From the NCBI GenBank assembly GCA_030649205.1, contig JAUSGE010000009.1, positions 1-32,154 of the forward strand: 32,154 nt of DNA, in the 5' to 3' direction. Origin of the DNA: a bacterium (GTDB lineage Bacteria > Patescibacteriota > Patescibacteriia > Patescibacteriales > GWC2-42-12). Made by a program: the position numbers and the translations under genes. Numbering within the stretch: the stretch's first letter is position 1; every line of letters begins with the position of its first letter. Below, one piece after another: positions 6,681-13,149 of the stretch. The notes under the pieces are model-generated. The model searched no databases. It was not told the origin of the DNA and saw only the letters and a program-made list of their open reading frames with translations.

Positions 6681-8159
6681 CTACTGTACCGCGTTTTCCA
6701 CGCCTGACCTGGTCGCGTCCGCGTCTTCGCCTAAAAGCAGGATAAAATCAGGCTGGACCGGATTTTTTTCTTTTGCCAGTCCTTTGGCCATATCGTCTAT
6801 CAGCCATTGCGGCATGCCCAGCGACACGTTGGCGTTAGTTTTGTTTTTTAATACCCGCAAGGCTTGGATTTTGGCGCCATAGGTTAGGTCGTAAACAACC
6901 GATTTTTGGAAATTTTGCTGGCTGGAGTTGCCGACGCGGACAATGTCAAAGCCGTATTTTTCCAAATCCAAAGCTACTCGGCTGGCCAGGCCGTTTATCC
7001 AGGTGCCGTTTCTGATTTCAATGGAAGCTTTTTCCCGCGCCACCGTTTCTTTATCATTGGCCGGCGCGTCATTAAAGAGGTTATTGACCAAATATTGAAT
7101 TTCCAAAAAATTACCGCTCCTGGGCGAGAGCAAATAGGCGCCGTCGACGCCGATCGTGTCCACCAGCAAGCCGCTCGGGCTATTGTCTAATACGCGATTA
7201 ACAATATCAGCGCCGTTGATATCTTTGACCAGGCCCCATAATTTAATAATTTCCCAGATTTTTAAATTAGTCTGATAATTGCCGGTTATATGGCCGATGA
7301 TTTTGGAAATCGCGCCCGGATGAAATAGCATGTTTAAAGACATGACTTTTTCTTTAACCGCTTCTAAAACTTTTTGCTGGCGCCGCGAGCGCGCGAAATC
7401 AGAGCCTTCAGCGCCTAAGGCGTGCCTGGAGCGCACGTATTTTAAGGCCAATTCGCCGTTCATTGTCTGTTCGCCCGCGTTTATGCGCAGGTGCTCCCAT
7501 CTTTGATCCCAGGGCGCGTCTTCCGAACCTAGGATAGGGTATTTGTAGTCGTCTAAAGTATTTTCCACGTTGATTTTAATGCCGCCTAAGTCATCAATGA
7601 TTTTTTCAAAGCCGCTGAAGTCAACCGTTAAATAATAGTCAATCGGCGTTTGTAAGATATTGCTGGCCGCCTGGCTGACGGCCAAGCCGCCCGAGCCCGG
7701 CGTTTTCATTTCGGCGAAAGCGTTTATGTTATTGATTTTACGCCAGCCCATATTTTCAATGGGTACTGACAGGTCGCGGGGAATAGAAACCAGCGCGGCT
7801 TTTTTTTCTTTGGGCTGTAAGCTGGCCAGCATAATAGTATCAGTCAAATAAGCCCCGTCATGGCCTTGGCCGCCGATGCCCAGCAGTAGAATATTAATCC
7901 TGTTTCGATCTTCGCCTTTCAGGGTGGTGTTGGCGCTTTCCACCAGATGTTTTACCTGGCCGACGAAAGGCAAATAATCAAGCCAAGACGACGAATTGCC
8001 GCCCGGACCGTAAAATTTGAAAATCAAAAAAATGACAAATAGAAAAATTAAAACATAGGCCAGGGCTTTAAGCGGCTTGTTTTTTGGCGGCCGGCCCGGC
8101 TTAATCAAGGCCGGTTCCTGCTCGGCCGGCGAATCAAGCAAATTTATTTTATCGTTCAT
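6681..8159 (-). CDS. LytR-CpsA-Psr (LCP) family transferase with LytR_C domain
   Basis: This 492-aa protein is a membrane-anchored LCP enzyme. The family transfers polyprenyl-pyrophosphate-linked glycopolymers to peptidoglycan or to surface proteins. A cytoplasmic N-terminus (1-30) is followed by one membrane helix (about 31-49). The LCP domain runs from about residue 82, with INILLLGIGG, TDTIML, VSIPRDL and the Arg-rich YVRSRHALGAEGSDFARSRRQQ that contacts the phosphate groups. The C-terminal part (about 390-480, IEIRNGTWINGLASRVALDL) matches LytR_C. It is divergent from lepB across a 165-bp region and is the first gene of lcp-der-pth. The acceptor polymer is unknown. Confidence 0.93.
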   Translation of the reverse strand: MNDKINLLDSPAEQEPALIKPGRPPKNKPLKALAYVLIFLFVIFLIFKFYGPGGNSSSWLDYLPFVGQVKHLVESANTTLKGEDRNRINILLLGIGGQGHDGAYLTDTIMLASLQPKEKKAALVSIPRDLSVPIENMGWRKINNINAFAEMKTPGSGGLAVSQAASNILQTPIDYYLTVDFSGFEKIIDDLGGIKINVENTLDDYKYPILGSEDAPWDQRWEHLRINAGEQTMNGELALKYVRSRHALGAEGSDFARSRRQQKVLEAVKEKVMSLNMLFHPGAISKIIGHITGNYQTNLKIWEIIKLWGLVKDINGADIVNRVLDNSPSGLLVDTIGVDGAYLLSPRSGNFLEIQYLVNNLFNDAPANDKETVAREKASIEIRNGTWINGLASRVALDLEKYGFDIVRVGNSSQQNFQKSVVYDLTYGAKIQALRVLKNKTNANVSLGMPQWLIDDMAKGLAKEKNPVQPDFILLLGEDADATRSGVENAVQ

Positions 8160-8210
8160 ATTTACAATCTACAACTTATTTTTAAATAAGTCTAATTTTA
8201 TGGCAGATTA

Positions 8211-8240
8211 GGTCAAAAAGCACGGGGTTGCTTTCTGACC
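8211..8240. promoter_or_regulatory. Inverted repeat overlapping the lepB -35 box
   Basis: GGTCAAAAAGCA (8211-8222) and TGCTTTCTGACC (8229-8240) pair at 11 of 12 positions around a CGGGGT loop. The right arm contains most of the predicted -35 TTGCTT. It lies between the divergent lcp and lepB genes, so it could be an operator for either gene. Confidence 0.5.
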
Positions 8241-8256
8241 GATAAGCTGTTATAAT
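8228..8256 (+). promoter_or_regulatory. Promoter of lepB
   Basis: TTGCTT (8228-8233) and a perfect TATAAT (8251-8256) are 17 bases apart. The start would be near 8263, giving a leader of about 62 nt before the lepB ATG at 8325. Confidence 0.7.
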
Positions 8257-8324
8257 AGCGAGTAGACAAAGAGTTAATTATATTGTAAGATTATTTAATA
8301 AACAGTTTAAGCGGAAGTTTTTTT

Positions 8325-8888
8325 ATGATAAAAAATTTTTTTAGCTATGTCTTTGAATTAATCAAAGTTGTAGCGATTTCTCTAGCCATTATTATTCCTA
8401 TCAGATATTATTTAATCCAGCCGTTTTATGTCAAAGGCGCTTCCATGGAGCCGAATTTTTACGATAAGGAATATTTAATCATTGACGAAATCAGCTACCG
8501 CTTTCACGAGTCGGAGCGCGGGGACATTGTTGTTTTCCGCTATCCGCGCGATCCGGATGAATTTTTCATTAAACGGATTATCGGTTTGCCCGGAGAAAAG
8601 GTGCAGATAAAAGACGGCGGGGTTTATATTTATAACCAAGCGCATCCGGATGGCTTTAAACTGGAAGAAAAATATTTGCCGGCGGACGTTAAGACTTACG
8701 GCATCAATGAAGAAATTATCAGCTTGAGCGATGGCGGGTATTTTGTCTTAGGCGACAATCGCGCCGCTTCAAAAGATTCCAGGAGTTTCGGCGTGCTGGA
8801 CAAAAAATTTATCACCGGCAAGGTATTATTGCGCGGCTGGCCGTTTAACCGCGTTAATGTTTTTTCAGCGCCAGAGTACAGCTATTAA
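8325..8888 (+). CDS. lepB: Signal peptidase I
   Basis: This 187-aa membrane serine protease removes signal peptides from exported proteins. One N-terminal helix (about 13-30) precedes the catalytic Ser40 in GASMEPNF; the general-base Lys83 is in FFIKRIIGLPGE. GDIVVFRYP and the C-terminal GDNRAASKDSRSFG box complete the family set. Length is typical of Gram-positive-type SipS/SPase I. It has its own promoter and is followed by an AT-rich spacer and hisS. Its obvious clients here are the secreted giants at 13150 and 16564 and the LamG-lipase at 29422, all of which carry AxA-type signal peptides. Confidence 0.96.
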   Translation: MIKNFFSYVFELIKVVAISLAIIIPIRYYLIQPFYVKGASMEPNFYDKEYLIIDEISYRFHESERGDIVVFRYPRDPDEFFIKRIIGLPGEKVQIKDGGVYIYNQAHPDGFKLEEKYLPADVKTYGINEEIISLSDGGYFVLGDNRAASKDSRSFGVLDKKFITGKVLLRGWPFNRVNVFSAPEYSY

Positions 8889-8889
8889 A

Positions 8890-8996
8890 ATACAATTTTT
8901 AAATTTTTAATTTTATAAATAATTTTTAACGAATTAATTTTTAAAAATTTAAGCATTATTTAAAAATTAAAAATTCAAAAAATTTAAAAATTTTTG
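8890..8996. repeat. AT-rich long inverted repeat between lepB and hisS
   Basis: CAATTTTTAAATTTTTAATT near the lepB stop is approximately mirrored by AAAATTTAAAAATTTTTG just before hisS. Nearly all bases are A/T, and the whole spacer could fold into one long weak hairpin. Insertion-like AT-palindrome spacers recur in this window. Confidence 0.5.
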
Positions 8997-8999
8997 TTT

Positions 9000-10388
9000 A
9001 TGCCAAAAATGTTTAAGAAAAAAGACGCTGAAGAAAAAGCCTTGAAGCCAAGAAGAGGCAAATTCGTTTCCCGCCTGCGCGGCATGAAAGATATTTTGCC
9101 GGATGAATACAAATATTGGAACTTGGTGATTAAGAAAGCCACGGAGCTGTCCAAGGCTTATGGTTTCAGGCGGATTGACACGCCGACGCTGGAAGCGCTG
9201 GAGCTTTACGAGCGCTCCAGCGGCCGCGGCTCGGATATTGTCGCCAAAGAAATGTTTTCATTCGTTGATAAAAACGGCGATAAAATCGCTCTGCGGCCCG
9301 AAGCCACGCCGGGCATTGTCCGCGCTTATATTGAGCACGGCATGTTTAATTTGCCCCAGCCGGTTAAGCTGCTTTGGCTGGGTCCGGTGTTTCGCCACGA
9401 CAAGCCCCAGGCCGGCCGTTTCCGCCAATTCAGCCAGTATAACCTGGAAAATATCGGCGAAGCCAGCCCGGTGGCCGACGCGGAGCTGATCGCCATTGCT
9501 TATTATTTTTTCCGCGAATTACAGCTTGACGTGATGACGCAAATCAATAGCATCGGCTGCGCCAACTGCCGCAAGGACTATTTAGTTAAGCTGGAGGATT
9601 TTTACAAAGAGCGCGGCCGCCGGAGCAAACTGTGCAATGATTGTAAAAAAAGGCTGGCCAAAAATCCGCTGCGCTTATTGGATTGCAAGGAAAAACAATG
9701 CCAGGAGCTAGCCGGCGACGCGCCGCAGATCGTGGATAGCTTATGCGAAGATTGCCGCAACCATTTTATTAAAGTGCTGGAATATTTAGATGAGCTGGAT
9801 ATACCTTACAACTTAAATCCAACCTTGGTCAGAGGCTTGGATTATTATAACCGCACGGTGTTTGAAATTTGGCCGGCTTTCGCGGAAAGCCAGGCGGGCA
9901 AGCCCGCTGACGCCGAGGCGGCCGGCAAAGTTGAACCGCCCAGGCAGAATGCTTTGGGCGGCGGCGGACGCTATGACGGGCTGGTGGAGTACATGGGCGG
10001 ACGGGAAACGCCGGCTTGCGGTTTCGGCATCGGCATTGAAAGAGTGATTTTAAAGATAAAAGAAAAAAATATTCCCTTGCGCGACGAAGAAAAAGGCGAT
10101 GTTTTTTTGGCCCAGCTGGGCGACCAGGCTAAAAGGAAGATTATGAAATTGTTTGAAGAGTTGCGCAAAGCCGGCTTAAACGTGCGCCAGGCTTTTTCCA
10201 AGGATAGCTTAAAAAGCCAGCTGGAGGCGGCCAATAAAATGGGAGTTAAGTACACTCTGATTTTAGGCCAAAAGGAAGTTATGGACGGCACGATTTTAAT
10301 CCGCGACATGGAATCGGGCATTCAGGAAATAGTTGATTATAAGAAAATTATGGGCGAGCTGGAAAAAAGATTGGATAATGGAAAGTAA
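9000..10388 (+). CDS. hisS: Histidyl-tRNA synthetase
   Basis: This class II synthetase charges tRNA-His. The N-terminal RGMKDILPDEYKYW, motif 2 RPEATPGIVRAYIEHG...GPVFRHDKPQAGRFRQF, the HisRS-specific GLDYYNRTVFEIW and GGGGRYDGL, motif 3 CGFGIGIERV and a C-terminal anticodon-binding domain are all present. A Cys-rich segment (NSIGCANCRKDY...LCNDCKKRLAKNPLRLLDCK) resembles the insertion of many bacterial HisRS. The ORF track begins at a TTG six bases upstream; I take the ATG at 9000 (MPKMFKKK), giving 462 aa. ATG 9009 is also possible because no SD is visible. It is followed 30 bases later by rpsU. Confidence 0.96.
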   Translation: MPKMFKKKDAEEKALKPRRGKFVSRLRGMKDILPDEYKYWNLVIKKATELSKAYGFRRIDTPTLEALELYERSSGRGSDIVAKEMFSFVDKNGDKIALRPEATPGIVRAYIEHGMFNLPQPVKLLWLGPVFRHDKPQAGRFRQFSQYNLENIGEASPVADAELIAIAYYFFRELQLDVMTQINSIGCANCRKDYLVKLEDFYKERGRRSKLCNDCKKRLAKNPLRLLDCKEKQCQELAGDAPQIVDSLCEDCRNHFIKVLEYLDELDIPYNLNPTLVRGLDYYNRTVFEIWPAFAESQAGKPADAEAAGKVEPPRQNALGGGGRYDGLVEYMGGRETPACGFGIGIERVILKIKEKNIPLRDEEKGDVFLAQLGDQAKRKIMKLFEELRKAGLNVRQAFSKDSLKSQLEAANKMGVKYTLILGQKEVMDGTILIRDMESGIQEIVDYKKIMGELEKRLDNGK

Positions 10389-10418
10389 ATAATATTATAT
10401 AGAAAGGCAGGTGGACTA

Positions 10419-10655
10419 ATGGCAGAATTTAAAAGAAAAAAAGGCGAAAGTTTTGAAAGCTTCTTAAGAAGGTTCAATAAAAAGCTTCAGCAAAGCGGCA
10501 AATTATATCTGGCTCGCCAGGTTCAGCATGTTCAGCCGCGGATAAACAAGACCCAGCAGAAGAAGCGGGCCTTGGTTGGCATGAAATTGAAATCAAAAAG
10601 GGAATATTTAAAGAGAATCGGCAAGTTAAAAGAAGAGCCGAGAAAAAGATGGTAA
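10419..10655 (+). CDS. rpsU: 30S ribosomal protein bS21
   Basis: This 78-aa very basic protein has the S21 core KKGESFESFLRRFNKKLQQSG near its N-terminus and a Lys/Arg-rich tail (KLKSKREYLKRIGKLKEEPRKRW). bS21 sits on the 30S platform near the anti-Shine-Dalgarno region and helps initiation. It is one of few genes here with a visible Shine-Dalgarno (GCAGGTGG, about 6 bases before ATG). It lies 30 bases after hisS in the same direction. The C-terminal extension is longer than in E. coli S21 (71 aa) but ordinary for other phyla. Confidence 0.92.
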   Translation: MAEFKRKKGESFESFLRRFNKKLQQSGKLYLARQVQHVQPRINKTQQKKRALVGMKLKSKREYLKRIGKLKEEPRKRW

Positions 10656-10698
10656 TTGAATTGTCATTAATGCTCGGCTGGAGAAATTATTTTTTATT

Positions 10699-10726
10699 TT
10701 CTACCCGGCTTCAGCCGGAGTTAAAA
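10699..10726. repeat. CCCGGCTTYAGCCGGAGTTAA repeat fragment
   Basis: TTTCTACCCGGCTTCAGCCG is a small hairpin (CCGGCT-TC-AGCCGG) followed by GAGTTAA. The reverse complement of 23668-23718 carries nearly the same string (TTTCTGCCCGGCTTTAGCCG then GAGTTAA), so both belong to one repeat family. Confidence 0.55.
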
Positions 10727-10735
10727 TATGCGGAC

Positions 10736-10900
10736 AGGATTAATTTCTGAATTTACTCGCATCCAGGATGATTTTTGCCTCCGGCACGGCTGAATTTGCC
10801 TAAAAATGGCAAACTCGCTCCGCTCAAACATGCCATTTTCTTAACGGCAAATTCAGCCTAAAAATCATATGTCTGCTCGTAAAATTCAGGAATTAATCCT
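10736..10900. repeat. Long imperfect palindrome upstream of yqeY
   Basis: Nested inverted repeats fold the whole spacer. AGGATTAATT (10736-10745) pairs with AATTAATCCT (10891-10900), and CTGAATTT with AAATTCAG. GATTTTT pairs with AAAAATC. GGCTGAATTTGCC is an exact 13-bp match to GGCAAATTCAGCC, and AAAATGGCA pairs with TGCCATTTT. The apex is a 19-nt segment including CTCGCTCCGCTC. An 11-bp direct repeat GTTAAAATATG flanks the unit at 10720-10730 and 10922-10932. It looks like a MITE-like insertion; a structured leader RNA is the alternative. Confidence 0.65.
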
Positions 10901-10929
10901 TACCGATTCTGTTAATGTTGCGTTAAAAT

Positions 10930-11379
10930 ATGTCTAAATTAGCAGAAAAAATTAGCAGCGACTTGAAAGCGGCGATGCTGGAAAAGCGCGCCGATGAGCT
11001 ATCAACATTACGCCTGCTGATCGCGGCCGCGCGCAATAAAGAAATTGCTTTAAGAAAAGATGGGCAGGCCGAATTATCCGATGAGCAAATTTTAGAAGTG
11101 GTCGGCTCGGAGGTAAAGAAGCGCCGCGATTCAGTGGAAGCGTACATTCAGGGCGGGCGGCAAGAGCTGGCGGAAAAAGAAAACGCGGAAATAAAAATTT
11201 TGCAGAAGTATTTGCCGGCGCAGATGTCTGACCAAGAGTTAGAAAAAGTTGTTCAGGAAGTAATCGCCTCGGGCGCTGATAATTTTGGCAAAGCTATGGG
11301 TCAAGTCATGGCTCGGGTCAAAGGCAAGACTGACGGCGGGAAGGTCGGAGAAATAGTGAAAAAGATGCTGGCGAAATAA
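10930..11379 (+). CDS. yqeY: GatB/YqeY domain protein
   Basis: This 149-aa protein matches the YqeY family, which is related to the tRNA-binding tail domain of GatB. An N-terminal helical domain (MSKLAEKISSDLKAAMLEKRADELSTLRLL) is followed by KKRRDSVEAYIQGGRQELAEKE, then LQKYLPAQMSDQELEKVV and GKAMGQVMARVKGKTDGGKV, all characteristic. The molecular role is not well established; a link to amidated tRNA metabolism is only inferred from homology. yqeY often neighbours rpsU, as here. The start codon lies inside the right copy of the 11-bp direct repeat that flanks the upstream palindrome, so the original leader may have been displaced. A strong terminator follows. Confidence 0.92.
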   Translation: MSKLAEKISSDLKAAMLEKRADELSTLRLLIAAARNKEIALRKDGQAELSDEQILEVVGSEVKKRRDSVEAYIQGGRQELAEKENAEIKILQKYLPAQMSDQELEKVVQEVIASGADNFGKAMGQVMARVKGKTDGGKVGEIVKKMLAK

Positions 11380-11395
11380 ATTGAGATGCCAATTG

Positions 11396-11432
11396 ACACT
11401 CGGTGTCCCCGTGGACACCGAGTGTTTTTTTT
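11396..11432 (+). terminator. Rho-independent terminator of yqeY
   Basis: ACACTCGGTGTCC (11396-11408) and GGACACCGAGTGT (11413-11425) are perfect 13-bp arms with a CCGT loop, followed by a run of eight T on the plus strand. The minus side lacks a T run, so it is a weak candidate for rel. The arms are identical to those of the in-frame palindrome at 24153-24185. Confidence 0.9.
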
Positions 11433-11443
11433 GAGGGCGTTTT

Positions 11444-12910
11444 TTATATTTTCGGAATATATCTTTTAAGGCTGTCCAGCACCGAATGCCTTAAGTTCTG
11501 CTTGATTTTATTTCTGGCCGAGGCGGTTTTGACGAATTTGAGCCAGTCGCGGTTCGGGCTTTTGCGTTTTTTATCAGTAATAATTTCCACCAGGTCGCCG
11601 TTTTTCAGTTCTTGATCCAGCTGCGCGATTTTATCATTTATCAGGGCGCTGACCGCTTGGTTGCCGATATCCGTGTGCACGGTGTAGGCGAAATCAATCG
11701 GCGTAGCGCCTTGGGGCAAATCAAAAACATCGCCTTTGGGAGAAAAGACGAAAATTCGGTCATGAAAAACGTCAAATTTAATTTGTTTGATAAAATCGTG
11801 CGTGTCCTCGGTTTCCTTTTGAATTTTTAAAACCTCTTTGACCCAGGCCGGCTGCTGCCTGGCGTCGTCATCGCTTTTGCCTTTTATTTTGTAATACCAG
11901 TGGGCGGCAATGCCGTATTTAGCTTCTTCATCCATCTCTTTGGTTCTGATTTGAAATTCCGCGGGACTGTTTTCCGGACCGAAAACCGTGGTGTGCAAGC
12001 CGCGGTAGCCGTTAGGCTTAGGCACGGCGATATAGTCCTTAAAACGAATCGGATTGGGCCGCCAGAGCGAGTGGATGATGCCCAGAGTTTTATAGCAGTC
12101 GGCGATATTGGGCACGATAATCCTTAAGGCGAAAACGTCATAAATTTCGTCAAATTTTCGGTCTTTTTTCTGCATTTTCAGATAAATGCTGTACAGGTGC
12201 TTAAAACGGCTGGTAATTTGGAAAGGGATTTTCGCTTCTTTGAGCTTGGCGCCCAGGGTATTTTTTACTTTTTGAATGTACTGGTTATGCTCAAGTTTTT
12301 TTTCCACCTCGTATTTATATTCCAGTTTTTTATATTCTTCAGGGTAAAGGTGCTTAAAGCAAATATCTTCCATTTGCCATTTTAGCCGGTAGATGCCTAA
12401 CAGGCCGGCGATGGGGGAATAAATTTCCAAAGTTTCTCTGGCGATGCGCTGGCGTTTTTCCAGAGGCAATGAATCCAGAGTGCGCAGGTTATGCAGGCGG
12501 TCGGCGAATTTTATCAGGATGACTCTTAGATCTTTGGCCATGGCCAAAAACATTTTGCGCAAGCTCTCGCGATAGCGCTCAATGCCGCGATATTTGATTT
12601 TGCTTAATTTAGTAATGCCTTCCACCAGGACAGCGATCTCTTGGCCGAAATTTTTTTCAATCTCCGCCAGCGTGTATTCGGTGTCCTCGGGAATATCATG
12701 CAATAATCCGGCCACCACGGTTTCCAGGTCGCCCTTGATCTGCGTTAACACAAAAGCGGTGTGCAGGCAGTGCTGGATATACGGTTCGCCGCTTTTTCTT
12801 TTCTGGCTGGAGTGGGCTTTAACCGCGAAGTCATAAGCCAGCTGGAGCATGGCAGTGTCGGCTTTGGGATTATTTTCTTTAAATTTGCTGATGACTTGGC
12901 TGATGGTCAT
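11444..12910 (-). CDS. rel: Bifunctional (p)ppGpp synthetase/hydrolase, short Rel
   Basis: This 488-aa RSH-family protein makes and degrades (p)ppGpp. The N-terminal HD hydrolase has His47, HDIPED (71-76) and KFADRLHNLRTL. The synthetase domain has SRFKHLYSIYLKM, YDVFALRIIV, FKDYIAVPKPNGYRGLHT and EFQIRTKEMDEEAKYGIAAHW. A TGS domain follows (FSPKGDVFDLPQGATPIDFAY). The protein ends soon after TGS with LRHSVLDSLKRYIPKI, so the helical, zinc-finger and ACT regions of the usual 700-750-aa Rel are missing. Key hydrolase residues are intact, suggesting both activities remain. It is transcribed alone, opposite the 13150 gene. Confidence 0.94.
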   Translation of the reverse strand: MTISQVISKFKENNPKADTAMLQLAYDFAVKAHSSQKRKSGEPYIQHCLHTAFVLTQIKGDLETVVAGLLHDIPEDTEYTLAEIEKNFGQEIAVLVEGITKLSKIKYRGIERYRESLRKMFLAMAKDLRVILIKFADRLHNLRTLDSLPLEKRQRIARETLEIYSPIAGLLGIYRLKWQMEDICFKHLYPEEYKKLEYKYEVEKKLEHNQYIQKVKNTLGAKLKEAKIPFQITSRFKHLYSIYLKMQKKDRKFDEIYDVFALRIIVPNIADCYKTLGIIHSLWRPNPIRFKDYIAVPKPNGYRGLHTTVFGPENSPAEFQIRTKEMDEEAKYGIAAHWYYKIKGKSDDDARQQPAWVKEVLKIQKETEDTHDFIKQIKFDVFHDRIFVFSPKGDVFDLPQGATPIDFAYTVHTDIGNQAVSALINDKIAQLDQELKNGDLVEIITDKKRKSPNRDWLKFVKTASARNKIKQNLRHSVLDSLKRYIPKI

Positions 12911-12916
12911 AATTAG

Positions 12917-12946
12917 TTGCGCTTGGCATTTTAATTATGTTATAAT
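12917..12946 (+). promoter_or_regulatory. Possible promoter for the 13150 gene
   Basis: TTGCGC (12917-12922) and a perfect TATAAT (12941-12946) are 18 bases apart on the plus strand. The leader would be about 200 nt and contain the inverted CTAAACT-type repeat. Confidence 0.4.
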
Positions 12947-12973
12947 AGTATTATAAAAAAGTGGAAAAGTCAA
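12945..12973 (-). promoter_or_regulatory. Probable promoter of rel
   Basis: On the minus strand TTGACT (complement of 12968-12973) and TACTAT (complement of 12945-12950) are 17 bases apart. The leader would be about 28 nt before the ATG at 12910. It overlaps the plus-strand promoter candidate, so the two genes may be divergently controlled. Confidence 0.5.
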
Positions 12974-12988
12974 AAGAGTTTGATTCAA

Positions 12989-13140
12989 AAATCCTAAACT
13001 CTAAACTCTAAATCCTAAACAAATTCTAATGCTCCAAATTCTAAATTCAAAACAAATGCAAATGTAAATGCAAATGCATTTAGTTTGGAATATTTGAATT
13101 TAGGATTTAGGATTTGTTTAGAGTTTAGGATTTAGAATTT
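12989..13140. repeat. Inverted array of CTAAAYT/CTAAATCC heptamer-like units
   Basis: The left arm consists of repeated units such as AATCCTAAACTCTAAACTCT; the right arm has the reverse complement type (TTTAGGATTTAGGATTTGTT). The apex is a near-palindrome TAAATGCAAATGCATTTA. The unit resembles telomere-type repeats, but here it forms one 150-bp hairpin-capable spacer. Confidence 0.7.
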
Positions 13141-13149
13141 ATTGTCCCC

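Noticed and set aside
12989-13140. CRISPR array
   Set aside because: Units are 7-8 bases without uniform spacers and are inverted rather than direct; no cas gene in the window.
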